A DNA stretch of 35,534 bases. Source: a virus. Position numbers and translations under genes: made by a program. The DNA is taken from IMG/VR virus record IMGVR_UViG_3300042397_000191, positions 1 to 35,534 of that record, one strand, 5' to 3'. Each line of letters begins with the position of its first letter. Position 1 is the stretch's first letter. Below the pieces are notes generated by a model. The model saw nothing but the letters and a program-made list of their open reading frames with translations, made no database searches and was not told the DNA's origin. This document shows positions 15,886-24,376 of the stretch, in pieces.

Positions 15886-16158
15886 CTACACATCAACTAA
15901 TTCTCCTCCGGTCCAATCCGGCTGCAGCATTACTTTGCCTAGCACATCCGTGAGGGCATCTTCGTAAGTTCCAGAGTACGTCATGGGAATCAAGGACATG
16001 GCATCACCCGCAGCCTGCGTGTTTGCATCAGCCAAGTTGATGTAGGAAGACATTTTCACCACCATGATGCCGGGCTCACCAAACTGCACCTCAGCCACTT
16101 TATGGTACTCGACTACCCGGTTGTCGGGTAGTGCCTTGATAAGTTTTAGGATGCTCAT
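15886..16158 (-). CDS. Hypothetical small virion-cassette protein (90 aa)
   Basis: Function unknown. The ATG overlaps the stop of the 1160-aa fibre gene (ATGA), so I start here rather than at an upstream Met in the longer open frame. The protein begins MSILKLIKALPDNRVVEYHK, has a beta-rich middle (AEVQFGEPGIMVVKMSSYIN) and ends in an acidic tail (QPDWTGGELVDV). Its coupling to the fibre gene suggests a small tail-assembly or virion role, but no family was recognised. Confidence 0.7.
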   Translation of the reverse strand: MSILKLIKALPDNRVVEYHKVAEVQFGEPGIMVVKMSSYINLADANTQAAGDAMSLIPMTYSGTYEDALTDVLGKVMLQPDWTGGELVDV

Positions 16159-19100
16159 GCCGTTGCAATACCTTGATTTTGTAGCGCGGAAATTAATGTG
16201 TTCCATTCACTTCGAATAACAACTCCATTAGGATTGTAAAATTCTACAATAGCCAAACCGTTTGCACCATCACCGCCTCTTGCAGTGATACCACCGCCAC
16301 TAGTAAGACCACCACCACCACCACCACCATAAATATTACCATTAGCTCCTACTATGTTAGGGTAGCCATACTCAGCTCCAAGGCCGCCAATGCCATAGTT
16401 GACACCTGAATTACCGCCCTTGCCTCCGTAGTCGCCAGAACCATATTCACCCGTATAGCCCATTTGTCCGGCTTGACCGTTAGTTGTACCTGTCCCACCT
16501 GCCCCACCGGGAGCACCGTACGGGTTTTGAATTGACTGCCCGCTACCCCCGCCACCACCGCCAGCAGCAGCATAACCAAAAACAGTAGTGTTTTGCCCTG
16601 CAACTCCGTATGCTCGATTACCTACTCCACCGCTTCCACCACTTCCTACTTGAACTGTTATTGTTTGGCCCGGAGTTACAGTGTATGTAGCAACAACAAG
16701 ACCGCCGCCGCCACCGCCGCCACCGCCGCCATTCATATCGGAAGTCCCACCCCCTCCGCCGCCGCCAACTAAAGTAACACGCATTTGCGTAAAACCGGCT
16801 GGAACAACCGGGTAGTAGGTACCAGCTGTTTGATACCTATTGGTAGTGCCAACCAGTTGGCTAATATCTATAGTACCCGCAGTCAACGTGCCCGTAAAAG
16901 TACCAGTTGCACCCGTGATGTTTGCACCATTTAGGCTACCTCTAAAATTACCACTAGAAAATTCTACGCTACCTGCTTTGTTTATTATCCAGCCAGCAGA
17001 GCCTGCTACATAGTCATCGGATTGAATAATATCGCCAATTTTTGCGTTGGTAATTGCTGCGTCTGCTATCTTGGCGGTGGTGATGGTTGCAGCTGCAATT
17101 TGGGCATCCGTGATGGTTGCGTTAGCGATCTTTGCACCGGTGATTGTTGCGGCTGCAATTTGGGCATCCGTGATGGTTGCGTTAGCAATCTTAGCGTTCG
17201 TAATCGCAAGGTTCGCAATCTTGGCATTGTCCACCGCAAGGTTTGCAATCTTGGCGTTTGTGATAGTGCCGTTCTGGACGAAAGCATCCGCCATGTACAC
17301 GCCCACAGGGACAACCACTCCGTTAATGGTCGTTTCTGTCGTTCGTACAATGAATGGAATGGCCGGTGCGACGCCCGGGCCGCTAGGGCTGGCAACATAA
17401 AACGAGTCTGCGCGAACAGCGAACGCAGAGCTGGCTGCTGCATTGTTGGCGGTTGACGACAGCCCATACCCAGACACGTATCCGTTGGTGTCTACTTTAA
17501 CTGTGTACTGTGCAGTCGCCCCGTCTGGGCCAGCTGTCGTAGACGCAAGTGTTTGCAACGCGGAAATGTTGCCTGAAACCGCACTTTGCAGGGTAGCGGT
17601 AATTCCAGCAAATGTCTGTGTTTCCGAAACACGTACTGTTTGTTCAGTCTGTATAGCAGCTGAATTAGAAATTGTTGCTACCACCAAACCGTTTACTTGC
17701 CTAGCAAATGCCTGTGTGTCCGTGGTACGTGCGGTTTGTTCAGTCTGTATAGCAGCTACGTTAGCGCCCGTCAAAGCAGCTATGCCGGTAGTTTGGCTAG
17801 CTAACGCTTGTGTGTCCGTAGTACGTGCAGTTTGTTCAGTCTGTATAGCAGCCGAGTTTGAACCCGTCGATGCAGTAATTGCAACAACTTGGCTTGCCAA
17901 AGCCTGAGAATCTGTAGCAGATAGCACCCGCTCTTGTGCCAATCCAGAAACACTGTTGTCCGTAGATACTTTCAACTGGTTTATTTGCGCTGCATTTGCA
18001 GAGTCCGCTGTAGCGCGTAGCTGTGTTTCTGTATTGGTAGCCGCACGATTGTCGCCCACCGATGCTAAGGCGGTGGCTATCTGAGATAACTGGGAAGACG
18101 AATCCGTGGCACGCGCAGTTACTTCAGTTAATAGCCCAGTGGTGTTAGTTCCAACTGCAGCGTATAAAAGAGAAGTTTGAGCAGCTTGAGCGGAAGCATC
18201 CGTTACGCGTACGTTGGTTTCAGTCAACAGCCCTGCAGTACCGTCGCTTGTTTTGGCAGCTAAATACGATGTCTGGGAAGCCTGCGCGAAGTCTGCTGCG
18301 CTACGTGCATTGATTTCGGTTACCAGCCCAGCCGTGTTTTGCCCTGTCGTGGCAGTCAGCGACCCAACTTGTAGAGCCTGCGAAGAGTCCGCTGTGCTGC
18401 GTAGGGTAGCTTCGCTAAACAGCGCCGCAGCGCCGTCACTTGTTTTAGCGGTCAAATACGATGTCTGCGCTGCTTGCGCGGAAGCATCCGTTACGCGTGC
18501 GTTGGTTTCAGTCAATAGCCCAGCCGTATTCTGGCCGGTAGTTGCAAATAGAGTACCTGTCTGCGCTGATTGAGCGGAGTCCGCTGTACTACGAGTTGTA
18601 ATTTCTTCAAGAATCCCAGCTGTATTGTCACCAGTCTTTGCAATTAGCAAAGACATTTGTGATGCCTGCACAGAGTCCTGCGTTGACCTAATAAGTTCCT
18701 CTGTCTTGATGGAGGCTTGGTTGTTACCGGCAGCGTTTGATAAACTAGAAACTTGCTGCGAGAAAGTTAAGTCAGCAGCGCTTCTAGCGTCCTGTTCAGT
18801 CTTTACCGCAGCGATTAGAGCACCCACGTCACCGGCACTGGCAGCAGAAAGAGCGTCAATTTGATTCTGTAGGTTGTCTGCGGATGTGTTGATCGCGTTG
18901 GTGCGTGCGGTGGCTTCTGCATTAATGTCGGTAGCACGCTGCAGCGCTTCTTCCGCAAGCAAATACGCTATAGAGTTTGTCAGTGTTGCAGGGCCGTCGA
19001 TAAGATCAATACGGCTGCCAAGAGTTTGATATAACTGAGACTCAGTAATTTGGCCGGTCAGTGCCTGCAGTAGTAGCGATACGTCCTGTCCAGTGGTAGC

Positions 19101-19637
19101 CACAAGTCCGTTGGTTCCGCCTGCAGGAGAGGCGCTTAGCACGTTATCGACGCTCTCCCATTTGATCCACAAGTGCCAGACCGTGGAAGGGTTAGTAGCG
19201 TAAGACGAGACAGACCCAGAAAACTGCGTGATCTCCGCAGCATCGGCAAACACAGGCAGCGGATCACCGGGAGACCGCACAACGCCGTAAACGCGTGTAC
19301 GCAAATGGCCGTGACCCTGCGTGTACAACGGATTGTCATGTTCGATAAACACGCTGGTGATTGCGGCAGTGACCGTAAACCCCGTCGGCGTAGGTGGTGG
19401 AGTCAGGTCGGGTGATTCACCAGCCTTTGTCTTCTCGCCAGCATCAAGAGGCAAAGACCCCGATTTTTTGGCAGCTGACAAATTGGCAATGGACACGATA
19501 CCCGAGTCCACTAAGTCACGCAGCGTAATGCCGCGATCCAGCGGGTCGCCTACTTTTCCAAGGTACGTCATCAATGTCTCGCGCAAGCGAGCATTGAAGT
19601 TTGTCGAGCTTTCGCTGGGTAGATCGTTACGGCTCAT
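16155..19637 (-). CDS. Tail fibre / tip protein with J-like C-terminal modules and Gly-rich tip (1160 aa)
   Basis: Residues 1-60 may be an attachment region. About 78-170 resemble a fibronectin-III-like domain (PTPTGFTVTAAITSVFIEHD). About 185-300 are helical (LLQALTGQITESQLYQTLGS), as in lambda J-like tip proteins. About 306-679 are 32-residue repeats that could form a trimeric stalk. About 700-785 resemble DUF1983 (AQYTVKVDTNGYVSGYGLSS). About 788-866 are ten-residue repeats (ITNAKIANAT, ITDAQIAAAT). The last 200 residues are Gly-rich (VTLVGGGGGGG and several GGGGGGG runs) and end with GLAIVEFYNP. Such Gly-rich tips can be receptor-binding adhesins. The N-terminal hub half of J is absent. 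The gene overlaps both neighbours by ATGA. Confidence 0.8.
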   Translation of the reverse strand: MSRNDLPSESSTNFNARLRETLMTYLGKVGDPLDRGITLRDLVDSGIVSIANLSAAKKSGSLPLDAGEKTKAGESPDLTPPPTPTGFTVTAAITSVFIEHDNPLYTQGHGHLRTRVYGVVRSPGDPLPVFADAAEITQFSGSVSSYATNPSTVWHLWIKWESVDNVLSASPAGGTNGLVATTGQDVSLLLQALTGQITESQLYQTLGSRIDLIDGPATLTNSIAYLLAEEALQRATDINAEATARTNAINTSADNLQNQIDALSAASAGDVGALIAAVKTEQDARSAADLTFSQQVSSLSNAAGNNQASIKTEELIRSTQDSVQASQMSLLIAKTGDNTAGILEEITTRSTADSAQSAQTGTLFATTGQNTAGLLTETNARVTDASAQAAQTSYLTAKTSDGAAALFSEATLRSTADSSQALQVGSLTATTGQNTAGLVTEINARSAADFAQASQTSYLAAKTSDGTAGLLTETNVRVTDASAQAAQTSLLYAAVGTNTTGLLTEVTARATDSSSQLSQIATALASVGDNRAATNTETQLRATADSANAAQINQLKVSTDNSVSGLAQERVLSATDSQALASQVVAITASTGSNSAAIQTEQTARTTDTQALASQTTGIAALTGANVAAIQTEQTARTTDTQAFARQVNGLVVATISNSAAIQTEQTVRVSETQTFAGITATLQSAVSGNISALQTLASTTAGPDGATAQYTVKVDTNGYVSGYGLSSTANNAAASSAFAVRADSFYVASPSGPGVAPAIPFIVRTTETTINGVVVPVGVYMADAFVQNGTITNAKIANLAVDNAKIANLAITNAKIANATITDAQIAAATITGAKIANATITDAQIAAATITTAKIADAAITNAKIGDIIQSDDYVAGSAGWIINKAGSVEFSSGNFRGSLNGANITGATGTFTGTLTAGTIDISQLVGTTNRYQTAGTYYPVVPAGFTQMRVTLVGGGGGGGTSDMNGGGGGGGGGGLVVATYTVTPGQTITVQVGSGGSGGVGNRAYGVAGQNTTVFGYAAAGGGGGGSGQSIQNPYGAPGGAGGTGTTNGQAGQMGYTGEYGSGDYGGKGGNSGVNYGIGGLGAEYGYPNIVGANGNIYGGGGGGGLTSGGGITARGGDGANGLAIVEFYNPNGVVIRSEWNTLISALQNQGIATA
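16250..16770 (-). repeat. Glycine-codon low-complexity tracts in fibre tip
   Basis: Several runs of CCACCG or ACC units on the + strand encode poly-Gly tracts of 5-10 residues in the fibre. Clear examples lie at about 16300-16330, 16545-16565, 16703-16732 and 16748-16768. Runs of this kind are prone to length change by slippage. Confidence 0.8.
17040..17275 (-). repeat. 30-bp (ten-residue) tandem repeats in fibre
   Basis: Seven or eight units encode I-T-x-A-x-I-A-x-A-x. A higher-order 60-bp unit containing TTTGGGCATCCGTGATGGTT on the + strand occurs twice, at about 17099-17118 and 17159-17178, pointing to recent duplication. Confidence 0.85.
17600..18720 (-). repeat. 96-bp (32-residue) tandem repeats in fibre stalk
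   Basis: About eleven units follow the pattern (T)TGxNTAGLLTExxxRxTD, then SAQxxQxSxLxA. Some neighbouring units share long identical DNA stretches, for example GAAGCATCCGTTACGCGT, seen at about 18192 and 18481. Hydrophobic positions repeat in a way that fits a coiled or beta-helical trimeric stalk. Confidence 0.85.
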
Positions 19638-21292
19638 ACGGCGGCGAGCTCCTTCTTACTGCTGGCAACGGCTACGCCTTGGATTGCATTGGTACCTTCT
19701 ACTTCGACTTGGTAGTCGAACGCTCGATAGCCCGAGGGCAACCAGAATGGTGAACGGCTCTGAACCGTCTCAGTATGCTTGAGAACACCGTCCGCATACA
19801 AGCGAAACGTGACCGGGTACGCACTGGCAACCACTTCAGCAGCGCCGTAGTTGAGCGGGAACCCTTGCTTGTAGACTTTGCTCTTGGCAATATACGTCAT
19901 AAACGTAGAGCCAGCATCCCACTTGCGCACGTTGACGCCATCCAAAACGTACAGCTGGTCGCGCAGCTCATCAAAGTACATGCCGGAATAACCGGTGTCC
20001 ATGAAGTAGATACCCTGCGGGCTGTTGGGGTCAATGAAGAAACCCTTGCGCCCTGCACCTGCGTCGTAGCTGCCGAAGTACAGACCTTCGTACATGCAAC
20101 CAATGATGGAGCTGGGAACCAGCGCCTGCCAGTCCTCGCGCAGCATGATGCCAGCCGTAAGAATTCGGGGGCCACCAGAGCCCAGCCAGCACAGACCGTC
20201 TTCAGACGCCCACGCCACGCCGGAGCCCATGCTCACAATGGACTGAGATGCAACGCAGCCTTGCGGCATTTCCACACGCTGCTGGTCCAACCCGTCCGGC
20301 GTAGAACCGTTGACAAGCACGGGGCGTGAGGTGGTCAACACCAGCATGGTCTGCCCGAATACGCCAATACCCACGGGTTTACCGTCCGGCGGTACAACGT
20401 CATAAGCTGCGGGCCAAGCGTACGGCGTGTAGGGTTCGCATATACGCACGGAGTTGCCCACAATGCCTGCCAGCATACCATTCCACATAGGCGTCAAAAA
20501 CGTCATGTTTGGCTCGGTAGTGTTTGCAATACCGCCGGTTGGGACGCCGGGAGCTGGTAGCCACGTGCTCGTTGTAAGCAATTCGCTGATCGTTCGGTTG
20601 TCGTCAGTCGTGGTTGACGTACCAATGGCTATCTCGCGTAAAAAGTAAAAGTCAGCGTTGGCCGCTGAGTTGCTCTGCGTCTTATAAATACGGATGGCCG
20701 TGATGTTGTAGTTACCGGATGGAACCGCAGCAAAAGCGCTGATGGCTGTACTGCCTTGGTTATCGCGGGTAACTGCCGCGCTTACGGGAGACGTAGCTGA
20801 CTCCCAGCCAAAGTCGTTGACGTAAGTGTAGACGTAAAAATACGTCTCAATCGTGGGGGTCGCCGTGCCTGAGTTTGTGCCCACAACCGTTGGGGCCGTG
20901 ACTGGAGCAGGCAACCCCATTGGCCTAGTGGCAGACGGGTTGACTTGGGGGTCCGTACCATCCAGTGCCAAGTTGTTGGTGAATTTGGGAGCGCCGTCGC
21001 CAGTAAAGAATGTCTGCTCAGTGGTGTCGTTTACCGAGAAACCACGTACCGCGTGAACAACGCTAGTCCACGACAGCCAGTACTGGCTGTCAGTGGCTAC
21101 ATCACGACCCATGCGGTAGATTGTCTGCCGACCGGACGGGACCGTGGCCACAGTAAAAGGGTTGCGCCAAGAGCGCAAATCTCCCCGACCGGGCTTTTGA
21201 TTGATAGACGTGGTGAGAACCGAATCGGACAAGAGCTTTGGCTCGACTGCCCGGTTTTCGCCGAGGAAACCTGCGAACCGAAAGATTGCCAT
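19634..21292 (-). CDS. Tail nozzle / tail tubular protein B-like (552 aa)
   Basis: A beta-rich protein that probably closes the short tail through which DNA leaves. It starts MAIFRFAGFLGENRAVEPKL and has NQKPGRGDLRSWRNPFTVAT, a GRQTIYRMGRDVATDSQYWL segment and later propeller-like repeats (VNGSTPDGLDQQRVEMPQGC, VAWASEDGLCWLGSGGPRIL). I recall this sequence style from podovirus proteins annotated as virion structural or nozzle proteins (compare P22 gp10 and T7 gp12). The stop overlaps the 1160-aa gene start (ATGA), so nozzle and fibre are coupled. It supports a podovirus-like tail. The exact family assignment is from memory and should be tested by profile search. Confidence 0.7.
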   Translation of the reverse strand: MAIFRFAGFLGENRAVEPKLLSDSVLTTSINQKPGRGDLRSWRNPFTVATVPSGRQTIYRMGRDVATDSQYWLSWTSVVHAVRGFSVNDTTEQTFFTGDGAPKFTNNLALDGTDPQVNPSATRPMGLPAPVTAPTVVGTNSGTATPTIETYFYVYTYVNDFGWESATSPVSAAVTRDNQGSTAISAFAAVPSGNYNITAIRIYKTQSNSAANADFYFLREIAIGTSTTTDDNRTISELLTTSTWLPAPGVPTGGIANTTEPNMTFLTPMWNGMLAGIVGNSVRICEPYTPYAWPAAYDVVPPDGKPVGIGVFGQTMLVLTTSRPVLVNGSTPDGLDQQRVEMPQGCVASQSIVSMGSGVAWASEDGLCWLGSGGPRILTAGIMLREDWQALVPSSIIGCMYEGLYFGSYDAGAGRKGFFIDPNSPQGIYFMDTGYSGMYFDELRDQLYVLDGVNVRKWDAGSTFMTYIAKSKVYKQGFPLNYGAAEVVASAYPVTFRLYADGVLKHTETVQSRSPFWLPSGYRAFDYQVEVEGTNAIQGVAVASSKKELAAV

Positions 21293-21293
21293 A

Positions 21294-22118
21294 TCACACC
21301 ATCCGTTTGAATGTCACCGTACCAATGGTTTGCGAGTTGCCCACAGTTGCTATAGACAGTGCAGTGCTCGCGTCGGATGCACCTGTAACAGTGACCAAAT
21401 ACTCCTGCGCCGAACCAGCGCTTGGCTTGACCACGTCGCCGAGGCCGTAAGCTGTCAGGTTGGCGAATGTCCTCACGCCTGCAATACACACAAACACTGC
21501 GCCGTCGGTGAACTGGGTTCCTACTGTGTCGTTGGTCAAGAACGCAGTTGATGCTGAAGTAGTTCCACTTGTGATAACCAAGAACTCTTTGAGCGACGTT
21601 GCACTGGGTCGCACAATCTGACCAGCAGTGTAAGCCGTAGCCGCGCTGGGGTATGTCAGCAGTGTAGGGAACTTTGGAATTGTGCGGAATGTAACCGTAC
21701 CGTCAGTGGTTGTGCTGCCATCGGTCAAAACCCAGTTGGGCTCTGTAGACACGTTGGCGGTAGTACCAGCGACGGTAACTACAAACAGCTTTACGATTGC
21801 ACCGGTATAGCCAGTAGGTGGCGACACTGAGGCTACGCGAGTACCAAGTGTCAGTGCGGTGTTTTGAGGGCGCGACAAGTAACTTTCGACGTTGGTTGTC
21901 GTACCGGTGGCAGCCCAGTTACTCTTGGACACAATACCATTGGTGGACGCAGAACCAGCCAGCAGTTCGCCGATAGACAATGTGCCCGTGTTGCCAGCAG
22001 CGCCGCCGGACAACGTCAGCAGGTTTGCGTCAGTCTCCTCGGGATAACCCGGAACGTCAACAGTAGTGGTATACACGATGGTTCGCACGAAAGATACGCG
22101 GCGGGTATTTTTAGGCAT
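21294..22118 (-). CDS. Modular tail-associated protein (274 aa)
   Basis: A Thr/Ser/Ala/Val-rich, beta-type protein with hardly any charged residues beyond the N-terminus. Three repeats end alike: TDGTVTFRTI near residue 145, FTDGAVFVCI near 210 and QTIGTVTFKRMV at the C-terminus. This points to small beta-sandwich or carbohydrate-binding-like modules. Its position before the nozzle-like gene and after the endolysin suggests a virion tail role. An AGGAG site lies 8 bases before the ATG. No named family was recognised. Confidence 0.65.
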   Translation of the reverse strand: MPKNTRRVSFVRTIVYTTTVDVPGYPEETDANLLTLSGGAAGNTGTLSIGELLAGSASTNGIVSKSNWAATGTTTNVESYLSRPQNTALTLGTRVASVSPPTGYTGAIVKLFVVTVAGTTANVSTEPNWVLTDGSTTTDGTVTFRTIPKFPTLLTYPSAATAYTAGQIVRPSATSLKEFLVITSGTTSASTAFLTNDTVGTQFTDGAVFVCIAGVRTFANLTAYGLGDVVKPSAGSAQEYLVTVTGASDASTALSIATVGNSQTIGTVTFKRMV

Positions 22119-22138
22119 GGTGGGCTCCTGCGTCTTGA

Positions 22139-22747
22139 TTACGCCAGATTGTAATTGGGATTGGCCAGAAGGGCCAGTGCTTGGTTGGTGTGCTTTATAC
22201 GGTCGTCGAGGCCGATTGTGCCACCGTTGATCTTCTTGGTCATGGTGACATAATCTTTTGCATCGGCCTCTTTGTTTAAGCCACGCTTATTCCAAAACCA
22301 CGCAGCCGTTAGCGCGGCGTATGGCCGAGTCAGAACCAAATCTGGGTCTGCCACAAAGTCCACCCCCAAGGCGTCAGAAGCAAGCCGATAGTTATCCTTG
22401 CCCGTCAATTGGATCAGGCCACGACCACGGTACTTCCAGCCATCACCCTCATTGGTGTTGCCCATCCGGCCAGAATACACCTTGTTGGCGATCTTCTCAG
22501 GGTTGCGGTGGAACGGCTGCGCGTCCGCTTCAGAAGCAAAGCGGCTCGGCCAAGTGGCGTGCAAACCCTTGGCGCTGTAGTTCAGGTTTTCTTGCAGAGT
22601 TTTGAAGTTGCCGGATTCATGGGCGCACTGGCCGATGAACGCCGCTTGGCGCTCGGGGGTGTTGATGTCAAAACGCTGGAATGCCGCCGTCAGTGGCTCA
22701 AGCCAAGCCGGGTCAATGTGCATTTCCTTGAGGTGGTCTTCAGTCAT
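22139..22747 (-). CDS. Endolysin, glycoside hydrolase family 19 type (202 aa)
   Basis: A chitinase-like muramidase that cuts peptidoglycan at the end of infection. The family core is visible: FIGQCAHESGNFKTLQENLN with the candidate catalytic E44 and a second acid E53, GLHATWPSRF, then GDGWKYRGRGLIQLTGKDNY at 101-120 and YAALTAAWFWNKRGLN. No signal peptide is present, so it needs a holin. I start at ATG 22747, overlapping the holin stop as ATGA; the longer open frame lies inside the holin gene. The length is normal for a phage GH19 endolysin. Confidence 0.9.
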   Translation of the reverse strand: MTEDHLKEMHIDPAWLEPLTAAFQRFDINTPERQAAFIGQCAHESGNFKTLQENLNYSAKGLHATWPSRFASEADAQPFHRNPEKIANKVYSGRMGNTNEGDGWKYRGRGLIQLTGKDNYRLASDALGVDFVADPDLVLTRPYAALTAAWFWNKRGLNKEADAKDYVTMTKKINGGTIGLDDRIKHTNQALALLANPNYNLA

Positions 22748-23235
22748 TTTGCTGCCTTGGAGAGAATGTCGGTCTTGGCTTGTGATCCAGCAGACGAGCC
22801 AAAGTAGTAGGCAATTATGCCCGTCCACGCTGTACCCAAGCTGCCCAGCATCATCAAGATGGCCGGGTTGCTGCTGTCAATCTGGTTGAAAAACATCATC
22901 ACCATGATGCCGAAAAAGCCTATAGTCACAGCGCCAGCAAGAATAGGCGGCATCATGCTTCTGGTGGTGGCTTGCATCTCCCGTGCTGACTTGCGGTCTT
23001 CTACCTCCAACTTGGCAAAGTTAAGCCCAAGCTCTTGCGCTTGTTTTTGCAATTCAATCTCAGCAATTTTGACCTGCGCGATCTGCTCTGCTGACAGCTT
23101 GTTGCTGGCAATCATGTCCTGAACTTGGTCAGGCTCTACGCCAATGGCTTTGGAGATGGCTGAAACAGCCATACCAGCCAAAGGGCCACCAAGCGCCGTG
23201 GCGATGGTGGGCGCAATTTGTTTAAGCCAATCCAT
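22744..23235 (-). CDS. Holin candidate (163 aa)
   Basis: This probably forms the membrane lesion that lets the endolysin reach the wall. The N-terminus has a Gly/Ala-rich hydrophobic helix (ALGGPLAGMAVSAISKAIGV, about 15-32). Residues 40-92 are a charged helix, and two clear membrane segments follow at about 96-116 and 124-146 (MMFFNQIDSSNPAI lies between and before the second). The order matches phage holins that I recall being encoded directly before GH19 lysozymes. It is coupled to the endolysin by an ATGA overlap, and a GGGGAAATTG site precedes its ATG. Confidence 0.75.
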   Translation of the reverse strand: MDWLKQIAPTIATALGGPLAGMAVSAISKAIGVEPDQVQDMIASNKLSAEQIAQVKIAEIELQKQAQELGLNFAKLEVEDRKSAREMQATTRSMMPPILAGAVTIGFFGIMVMMFFNQIDSSNPAILMMLGSLGTAWTGIIAYYFGSSAGSQAKTDILSKAAK

Positions 23236-23236
23236 A

Positions 23237-23845
23237 TCAATTTCCCCTTTTGGTTAGCATGGCGCTGGCAATCTCCAGCATGAATTTTACTTGTTGAATG
23301 TCTTGCGGCGGCTCAGTCCAGCCGACCGTAACTTGACCGACAAACCGATGACTGTCTGGCGGCACGCTGACCCGGCAGGTGAACGCCACGCCCTTTTCCA
23401 AGTACCACAGGCCCACCTCAGACTGAGCGTAGCGGTAATCACCACAGGGAATCTCGTTGGTCATCAGCTTGACCACATCCGAATTGTTGGCTGTGTTCTG
23501 ACTGAACAATCCCACATCAATGTCTTCAATTGTCTTGTCACGCCCTTCCTTGGTGTAGGCCCGGTACAGCACCCGGCTGTTAAACAGAGGGTTGACTTTA
23601 AACACCGCCACCACAGTGGCCCCCGTCTTTTTCAGCAGCATCGAACTGGCGTCATCGGCTCGGTTCGTGTTGATCTCTGGCAGCTTCTTCGACTCTTTGT
23701 AGGCGTCCAGCATGAAGGTCTGGTTCTGCCACAGGAAGTAGCCCGAGAACGCCATCACGCCCATGATAAGGATGGCAAACAGCTTGAACGGGCTGTCTAC
23801 ATAGGTCAGCACCTTGTCAATGATGGACTCAGGCTTTTCACTCAT
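23237..23845 (-). CDS. Single-pass membrane protein in lysis region (202 aa)
   Basis: One membrane segment lies at about 21-39 (KLFAILIMGVMAFSGYFLWQ), followed by a soluble domain of about 160 residues that should face the periplasm if the N-terminus is inside. The soluble part has beta segments (GATVVAVFKVNP, VGLWYLEKGVAFTC) with two Cys (IPCGDYRYA and FTCRVS) that could pair. No enzymatic motif was recognised. It overlaps the 148-aa gene by ATGA and ends before the holin start. A role in lysis timing, spanin-like fusion or host-envelope modulation is possible but only inferred from place and topology. Confidence 0.7.
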   Translation of the reverse strand: MSEKPESIIDKVLTYVDSPFKLFAILIMGVMAFSGYFLWQNQTFMLDAYKESKKLPEINTNRADDASSMLLKKTGATVVAVFKVNPLFNSRVLYRAYTKEGRDKTIEDIDVGLFSQNTANNSDVVKLMTNEIPCGDYRYAQSEVGLWYLEKGVAFTCRVSVPPDSHRFVGQVTVGWTEPPQDIQQVKFMLEIASAMLTKRGN

Positions 23846-24288
23846 CGCAAGTGCTTCATGTAAAGAACGATGCCGCCCACCAGCAGGGCAGTCAAGATAA
23901 CGACCCCCACACCGATGGCTATGTATTCAACCATGTCCTCAAGCTGCTTTTGCCGCCTCTTTGCTTCTCTGGCGGCTTCTTCCTTGGCCTCCCTGCGTCT
24001 ACGTGCAGCAGCGGCTTGGAACTTCTGCCAATCACCCCACATCCCCGGTCTTCCAGCGTAGACCATGCGCTCACGCAGTTCGACCTCTTGAGCGTTAAGC
24101 TGCTCCAGCGCCATGAATTCTTCCATGTCGGAGCCGCCACCCTTCTTAGTGGCCCGTTCTTGAATCACCGCCTTGTTGTCAAAGTAGTCAAACACCCGTG
24201 AGCCGAGCGCAGACAGTTCTTTGCCGTTAGCCAGAGCGCCTTTTATTACAGCAAAGGCAGCGTTCGCTGCGGCAAGTTCAGCCAACAT
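23842..24288 (-). CDS. C-tail-anchored coiled-coil membrane protein (148 aa)
   Basis: Function unknown. The N-terminal 40 residues are helical (MLAELAAANAAFAVIKGALA). A middle part carries GRPGMWGDWQKFQ. A very basic coiled coil (ARRRREAKEEAAREAKRRQK) spans about 88-118, and a membrane segment (EYIAIGVGVVILTALLVGGI) spans 121-145. I recall similar proteins in podovirus lysis regions. ATG 24288 was chosen because GAGG lies 7 bases before it; the longer frame upstream overlaps the 32-aa gene. The gene is coupled to both neighbours by overlaps. Confidence 0.7.
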   Translation of the reverse strand: MLAELAAANAAFAVIKGALANGKELSALGSRVFDYFDNKAVIQERATKKGGGSDMEEFMALEQLNAQEVELRERMVYAGRPGMWGDWQKFQAAAARRRREAKEEAAREAKRRQKQLEDMVEYIAIGVGVVILTALLVGGIVLYMKHLR

Positions 24289-24376
24289 ACAACACCTCAA
24301 CAAACACTTTGGCGCACCAAACCACCAGCCCACAAACGAGGGCCGCAGCGATGAAGCTAACGGCCCAGTCTTTCAT
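24278..24376 (-). CDS. Membrane microprotein (32 aa)
   Basis: A 32-codon frame beginning MKDWAVSFIAAALVCGLVVW, predicting one membrane helix and a short tail ending VEVLYVG. The ATG overlaps the stop of the 74-aa gene (ATGA), and the end overlaps the start of the 148-aa gene by 11 bases, so the three are tightly coupled. Similar 'MKDW..(S/A)FIAAA' peptides are, as I recall, found in phage lysis regions. Function unknown; the size suits a holin helper or antiholin-like role. Its tight coupling makes it likely real. Confidence 0.6.
   Translation of the reverse strand: MKDWAVSFIAAALVCGLVVWCAKVFVEVLYVG

Noticed and set aside
16155-19637. Possible collagen-like fibre
   Set aside because: The Gly-rich end lacks a regular G-x-y period; it has poly-Gly runs between loops instead.
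22747-22828. N-terminal 27-residue extension of the endolysin as a signal-arrest segment
   Set aside because: The hydrophobic stretch lies inside the holin gene, and the ATG at 22747 has the ATGA overlap typical of this arm; extension is an open-frame artefact.
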